A stretch of 10,261 nt of DNA from positions 1-10,261 of the forward strand of contig DRJN01000448.1 of the NCBI GenBank assembly GCA_011052165.1. Direction: 5' to 3'. The notes beneath the pieces are model-generated. The model was not told the DNA's origin, made no database searches, and saw only the letters and a program-made list of their open reading frames with translations. Origin of the DNA: Gammaproteobacteria bacterium. Lineage in GTDB: Bacteria > Pseudomonadota > Gammaproteobacteria > UBA6429 > Thiohalophilaceae. The translations under genes and the position numbers were made by a program. Below are positions 7,767 through 10,261 of this stretch, piece by piece. The stretch's first letter is position 1; each line of letters begins with the position of its first letter.

Positions 7767-8291
7767 ATGCCAAAAAAATTCATTAAGCGTTATATGCCGG
7801 ATCATAATAAAATCCGCAATAATCCCCAGCTAAACCGGTTTTTCGGCACCCTGCTCCATGATCCCAATCTCCTACACCTGAATCGGCGTTCGGTTTCCCG
7901 CGCTTTTGCTGTGGGCCTGTTCATGGCGTTTGTTCCAGTCCCCTTCCAGATGTTCCTGAGTGCTGCCGGCGCAATTGTTTTTAGAACCAATCTACCTATT
8001 GCGGTTGGCCTGGTCTGGGTGTCCAACCCGATCACCATGCCGCCCCTGTTCTATTTCTGCTACAAGATCGGTACTCTGGTATTACAAACACCGGCGCACC
8101 ATATTCAATTCGTACTCTCCAGCACCTGGCTCATGACTGAACTTGCCAGTATCTGGCAGCCTTTTCTTCTGGGATGTTTTGTCGTGGGCAGTCTCAGCGC
8201 CCTGATTGGCGCCACTGCCGTCCGCCTGCTCTGGCGACTGCATGTTATCCGTCATCTGAAACAACGGCGGCTGCGAATAAAAAAAATCTGA
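7767..8291 (+). CDS. DUF2062 family membrane protein
   Basis: A 174-residue membrane protein whose blocks match the DUF2062 family, a widespread family of unknown biochemical function. A basic N-terminal segment contains LLHDPNLLHLNRRSVSRAFAVG (29-50). It is followed by GLFMAFVPVPFQM (50-62), the helix LSAAGAIVFRTNLPIAVGL (64-82), SNPITMPPLFYFCYKIG (86-102) and a last helix PFLLGCFVVGSLSALIGA (132-149), then a basic tail (RHLKQRRLRIKK). The first ATG at 7767 is preceded by an in-frame TAA 15 bases upstream, which fixes the longest start. The ribosome site is weak. It is divergent from comEC across 124 bases; DUF2062 genes often neighbour comEC in gammaproteobacteria, but I infer no functional link. 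I saw no convincing sigma-70 promoter in the shared spacer. Confidence 0.88.
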   Translation: MPKKFIKRYMPDHNKIRNNPQLNRFFGTLLHDPNLLHLNRRSVSRAFAVGLFMAFVPVPFQMFLSAAGAIVFRTNLPIAVGLVWVSNPITMPPLFYFCYKIGTLVLQTPAHHIQFVLSSTWLMTELASIWQPFLLGCFVVGSLSALIGATAVRLLWRLHVIRHLKQRRLRIKKI

Positions 8292-8307
8292 CTCTGCGGC
8301 AAGCTGG

Positions 8308-8323
8308 CTGTACCCCGGTACAG
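8308..8323. repeat. palindrome just after the DUF2062 gene
   Basis: CTGTACC and GGTACAG are perfect complements around a CC centre (8308-8323), 16 bases past the DUF2062 stop. Folded as RNA it would give a six-pair stem with a CCCG loop. No T-run follows, so it is either a weak terminator hairpin or a protein-binding palindrome. Confidence 0.45.
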
Positions 8324-8340
8324 ACTACTACGCCTGAATG

Positions 8341-8355
8341 CATATCGACGATATG
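8341..8355. promoter_or_regulatory. perfect palindrome CATATCG-A-CGATATG, possible operator
   Basis: Seven-base arms CATATCG (8341-8347) and CGATATG (8349-8355) flank a single A. The one-base spacer makes it a poor RNA hairpin but a typical geometry for a dimeric DNA-binding protein. It lies about 230 bases before the phosphoesterase start, so if it is an operator the transcript start would be expected close by, leaving a long leader. I cannot name the regulator. Confidence 0.35.
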
Positions 8356-8395
8356 ACAGGAAATAAAAGTTTCAACTAACTGTCAATTAACGGCA

Positions 8396-8488
8396 ACAAA
8401 CCACATCTAAAATCGGGTTTCTGAGGTCAAGGCTAAAGTATTTAGCCGCGTGGTTTGTCGTAAATATTCTGTGTAACGGTCTTGACCG
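8396..8488 (+). ncRNA. candidate structured 5' leader with alternative pairings
   Basis: Several exact inverted repeats overlap. ACAAACCAC (8396-8404) pairs with GTGGTTTGT (8450-8458). Inside it GGCTAAA (8431-8437) pairs with TTTAGCC (8441-8447) around GTA. A competing pairing joins GGTCAAG (8425-8431) with CTTGACC (8481-8487), while CGGTC (8477-8481) pairs with GACCG (8484-8488). The competing stems share bases and exclude each other, the pattern expected of a regulatory leader. The block lies upstream of the phosphoesterase gene and is in no coding frame that I believe. I do not match it to a known riboswitch class, and covariation has not been examined. Confidence 0.35.
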
Positions 8489-8507
8489 CACTTCCCCGGA
8501 AAGGCAT

Positions 8508-8542
8508 CTGTTGCGAACATTCAAAGCATCGCAAAAGAACAG
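8508..8542 (+). ncRNA. second leader stem close to the phosphoesterase start
   Basis: CTGTT (8508-8512) pairs with AACAG (8538-8542), and directly inside it GCGA (8513-8516) pairs with TCGC (8529-8532), leaving an AAAAG bulge and a 12-base loop. It ends about 30 bases before the ribosome site. The nine pairs in register are more than expected for a random 35-base stretch, but this is not proof of function. Confidence 0.3.
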
Positions 8543-8584
8543 CCTCTTACCTTTGTCAAACTTCAATATGATGGAGCATCCTAA

Positions 8585-9757
8585 ATGAAAAATATCAAAT
8601 TTAAAACAATAGCCGCAGGTATGGCGTTTACGCTGGCGGGCATTTTTGCCGGTCAGGTTATGGCCCACTCATTGCAAACGTTGAACGGCATGGATAGTGA
8701 TAATGCCCTCGCAACAGCAAATACCTTCATAAACAATGCGCGCTATGACGAGCATAACGACGATCAGGCACGCCGGTTTGTCCGGAGGCACCATGAAGAA
8801 CGGAGAAAATTGAGAGTCGCCCTGTGGGGAGATGAATTCTATAACGATGACCCTGCAACAAAAGCGGCTATGATCAAACAGACCGTCACGTCTATGAACA
8901 ATCATGACCTCGATTTCACCCTGTTTGCCGGTGACACCAAAAATGGTCATACGCTGTGTACCGACACCGCTATCGGTCAGGATGTCGTCGACATTTTCAA
9001 CCAGATCAATGCGCCAACGTTATATTCTGTAGGCGACAACGAATGGACGGACTGTCATCGAATCAGCAATGGCAGCTATGATCCCATCGAACGCCTGGCT
9101 TACCTCCGAAACGTGTTCTTTAGTAAAAAAACAAGCCAGGGAAAACACCCTGTAAAAGTAGATCGCCAAGGCGCTCTCGGACAGGCCTATAGTGAAAACA
9201 GCCGTTTTGTAAAGAGTAATGTCGAGTTTGTCGCACTGCTTGTCCCCGGAAGTAATAACAACTTTGTTGCCACAAGCAAAGAATGCCACAAAAAATCGAA
9301 TCGCACACAGGCCGATTGTGATGCAGCTACCGCTGAATATGTAGCGCGAAATAAAAAAGATATGGAGTGGTTGAAAGAATCGTTCGCGCAAGCCAGAGAA
9401 AACCACTATGCCGGCATTGTGATTGTCATACAGGCGGATGTATTTTTTCCCTTTGAGTTAAGCGATGGGGGATATAAGAAGGCATTCCTGCCAAATCTGA
9501 ACGACAAGAACGGTTATACAGACTTCTACAAGACGCTCGTCAAGGAAACTCATAACTATAATGGACAGGTGCTACTGGTACATGGCGATTCGCATTACTT
9601 CAGAATTGACAAAGCCATGTTCAATGCAGATGGCACGCTCACCAAAAACTTCACGCGTATTGAAGTTTTCGGTAACAAGGATAATAGCTGGATTGAAATG
9701 ACGGTTGACCCGCAAAGCAAAAATGTCTTCTCATTTAAACCCGTTATTCTGAGATAA
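8585..9757 (+). CDS. secreted calcineurin-like metallophosphoesterase family protein
   Basis: A 390-residue exported protein. The N-terminus is a classical Sec signal peptide (basic KNIKFK, hydrophobic core 8-24) with probable cleavage after VMA at residue 27. The mature part has spaced motifs resembling a diverged calcineurin-like phosphoesterase: WGDEFYND (81-88), AGDTKNG (115-121), GDNEWTDCH (150-158) where the classic family has GNHE, QAD (283-285), and HGDSHYFRID (333-342) in place of GHxH. Such proteins use two metals to cleave phosphate esters; the substrate is unknown here. Four cysteines (125, 157, 234, 245) would suit two periplasmic disulfides. The start is firm: GGAG lies 8 bases before the ATG. 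It has its own long leader and a hairpin after the stop, so it is probably a single-gene transcript. Its codons look more AT-rich than those of comEC, hinting at separate acquisition. Confidence 0.75.
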   Translation: MKNIKFKTIAAGMAFTLAGIFAGQVMAHSLQTLNGMDSDNALATANTFINNARYDEHNDDQARRFVRRHHEERRKLRVALWGDEFYNDDPATKAAMIKQTVTSMNNHDLDFTLFAGDTKNGHTLCTDTAIGQDVVDIFNQINAPTLYSVGDNEWTDCHRISNGSYDPIERLAYLRNVFFSKKTSQGKHPVKVDRQGALGQAYSENSRFVKSNVEFVALLVPGSNNNFVATSKECHKKSNRTQADCDAATAEYVARNKKDMEWLKESFAQARENHYAGIVIVIQADVFFPFELSDGGYKKAFLPNLNDKNGYTDFYKTLVKETHNYNGQVLLVHGDSHYFRIDKAMFNADGTLTKNFTRIEVFGNKDNSWIEMTVDPQSKNVFSFKPVILR

Positions 9758-9775
9758 CTGTATGGGCTGTCTTGT

Positions 9776-9801
9776 GAGGGTGCCTGGCAACAGGCACCCT
9801 C
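9776..9801 (+). terminator. strong hairpin after the phosphoesterase gene
   Basis: A perfect 11-base-pair stem, GAGGGTGCCTG (9776-9786) with CAGGCACCCTC (9791-9801), closed by a GCAA tetraloop of the stable GNRA type, begins 18 bases after the stop. The stem is GC-rich as in intrinsic terminators, but no T-run follows on either strand. It may therefore stop transcription weakly, protect the 3' end of the mRNA, or assist Rho-dependent ending. Confidence 0.6.
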
Positions 9802-9895
9802 GCTTGCAGTGAAACTACCCGCTCGCAAAAATCGGACGGCGCCTTGCCAGGGAATGGTCCGGAAATCTTTCAGGCTCCCATCGCAACAATCATTT

Positions 9896-10024
9896 TTACG
9901 TGTCAGGCCACACAGTCAGGCTGCCGTTGGCAGCGATGCTGGAAGGCGAATATGCCGCTTGGCCGGCATCCTCTGGCTTTGCCACATAGACACATCGACT
10001 CGAGGGATCGACGGTGATGGACAT
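9896..10024 (-). pseudogene. remnant resembling one blade of a lactonase/YVTN-type beta-propeller protein
   Basis: Read on the minus strand, the stretch gives SITVDPSSRCVYVAKP, continuing EDAGQAAYSPSSIAANGSLT and then a TAA at 9898-9896. This resembles a blade of secreted lactonase/YVTN beta-propeller proteins, where the pattern is roughly SITVDPSGRYVYVAN, a strand with .VSAYSI, then GANGSLT. The blade pattern ends at SLT, where a full gene would go on to the next blade. The few codons before it (NTINTM) run into the composite repeat at 10027-10119. I found no further blades in any frame on either side. It therefore looks like a decayed or truncated copy, not an expressed gene. The assignment rests on one 40-residue stretch recognised by eye. 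Confidence 0.5.
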
Positions 10025-10026
10025 AG

Positions 10027-10119
10027 TATTAATCGTATTTGCATCATAGCCCCCTCTCCCTCTGGGAGAGGGTTGGGGTGAGGGGATAATACATGCAAAT
10101 ACTTATGCAACGATTAATA
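10027..10119. repeat. composite inverted-repeat element with CCCTCTCCC core
   Basis: The core is a perfect nine-base stem, CCCTCTCCC (10052-10060) with GGGAGAGGG (10064-10072), loop TCT, followed by TTGGGGTGAGGGG. This core and tail belong to a repeat type scattered between genes in many proteobacterial genomes. Around it lies a second, AT-rich inverted repeat: TATTAATCGT (10027-10036) with ACGATTAATA (10110-10119), and directly inside, ATTTGCAT (10037-10044) with ATGCAAAT (10093-10100). The left arm is a continuous 18 bases; the right arm is split by nine extra bases (10101-10109). It looks like a small non-autonomous, MITE- or REP-like element able to form a cruciform. No transposase is present and I cannot define a clear target duplication. 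Confidence 0.65.
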
Positions 10120-10261
10120 GTAGGTAGTGCCTGGCCGAAAAAACATAAACTGTTGAAATAAAAACGAAATAGCGCGAATAAACTGACGAAGTTTTTTCAA
10201 AAAAGGCCCATAAATGGCATAATAAGCTCTAAATAACACTCATTTATTAAAACTTCGGCCT
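10120..10261. other. AT-rich non-coding tail at the window edge
   Basis: No credible gene is visible in these 142 bases. The stretch is AT-rich, with A-tracts and T-tracts (including TTTTTTCAAAAAA near 10193-10205). It is bounded by a seven-base inverted repeat, GGCCGAA (10133-10139) and TTCGGCC (10254-10260). It could be the upstream region of a gene beyond the right edge or part of a mobile or decayed element continuing from the composite repeat. The sequence alone does not decide. Confidence 0.3.

Noticed and set aside
8461..8560. Possible cyclic-di-GMP (GEMM) riboswitch
   Set aside because: Fragments such as CAAAGC occur, but the conserved paired blocks of that class are not present in order.
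8669..9406. Minus-strand ORFs of 93 and 128 codons within the phosphoesterase gene
   Set aside because: They are antisense to a gene with a clear signal peptide, ribosome site and motifs, and have no support of their own.
9916..10110. Minus-strand ORF containing SPHPNPLPEGEG
   Set aside because: That peptide is the well-known false translation of the CCCTCTCCC repeat. The neighbouring frame carries the beta-propeller similarity instead.
8292..10261. Defence island, toxin-antitoxin pair or CRISPR array in the accessory-looking right end
   Set aside because: There are no regularly spaced direct repeats, no small overlapping gene pair, and no nuclease, helicase or integrase gene.

Overview
The window reads as a chromosomal segment of a Gram-negative gammaproteobacterium. 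The basis is a lipopolysaccharide and envelope cluster in the order comEC, exbB, exbD, msbA, lpxK, ycaR, kdsB, all on the minus strand. This resembles the ycaI(comEC)-msbA-lpxK-ycaR-kdsB neighbourhood of enteric bacteria and the exbB-exbD-lpxK-ycaR-kdsB cluster of pseudomonads. Base composition looks moderate. I do not assign a genus.

Layout by region. Bases 1-261 hold the 3' end of a plus-strand gene I cannot identify, converging on the lipid A/Kdo cluster. Bases 410-5173 (minus) hold six tightly packed genes with gaps or overlaps of a few bases: exbB, exbD, msbA, lpxK, a Trm112-like small protein (ycaR, too short to appear in a longer-ORF scan) and kdsB. LpxK makes the 4'-phosphate of lipid A, KdsB activates Kdo as CMP-Kdo, MsbA flips the finished lipid A-core across the inner membrane, and ExbB/ExbD form a proton-driven motor for the envelope. 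Upstream, after a 135-base spacer with an imperfect hairpin, is full-length comEC (5309-7642), the DNA-uptake channel. Divergent from it is a DUF2062 membrane protein (7767-8291), with a 124-base spacer between them in which I see no convincing promoter.

Bases 8292-8584 are non-coding and dense in inverted repeats. They lead into a plus-strand gene (8585-9757) for an exported protein of 390 residues with diverged calcineurin-like phosphoesterase motifs. A strong hairpin follows at 9776-9801. The last 460 bases contain no intact gene. They hold a remnant on the minus strand that resembles one blade of a lactonase/YVTN-type beta-propeller protein (9896-10024), a composite inverted-repeat element with a CCCTCTCCC/GGGAGAGGG core (10027-10119), and an AT-rich tail to the window edge.

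The left 8.3 kb is conserved housekeeping sequence. The less ordinary material is in the right 2 kb: the secreted phosphoesterase with a structured leader, the decayed beta-propeller fragment and the composite repeat. I found no CRISPR array, tRNA, rRNA, integrase, transposase or recognisable defence system, and nothing that I can honestly call a new biological system.
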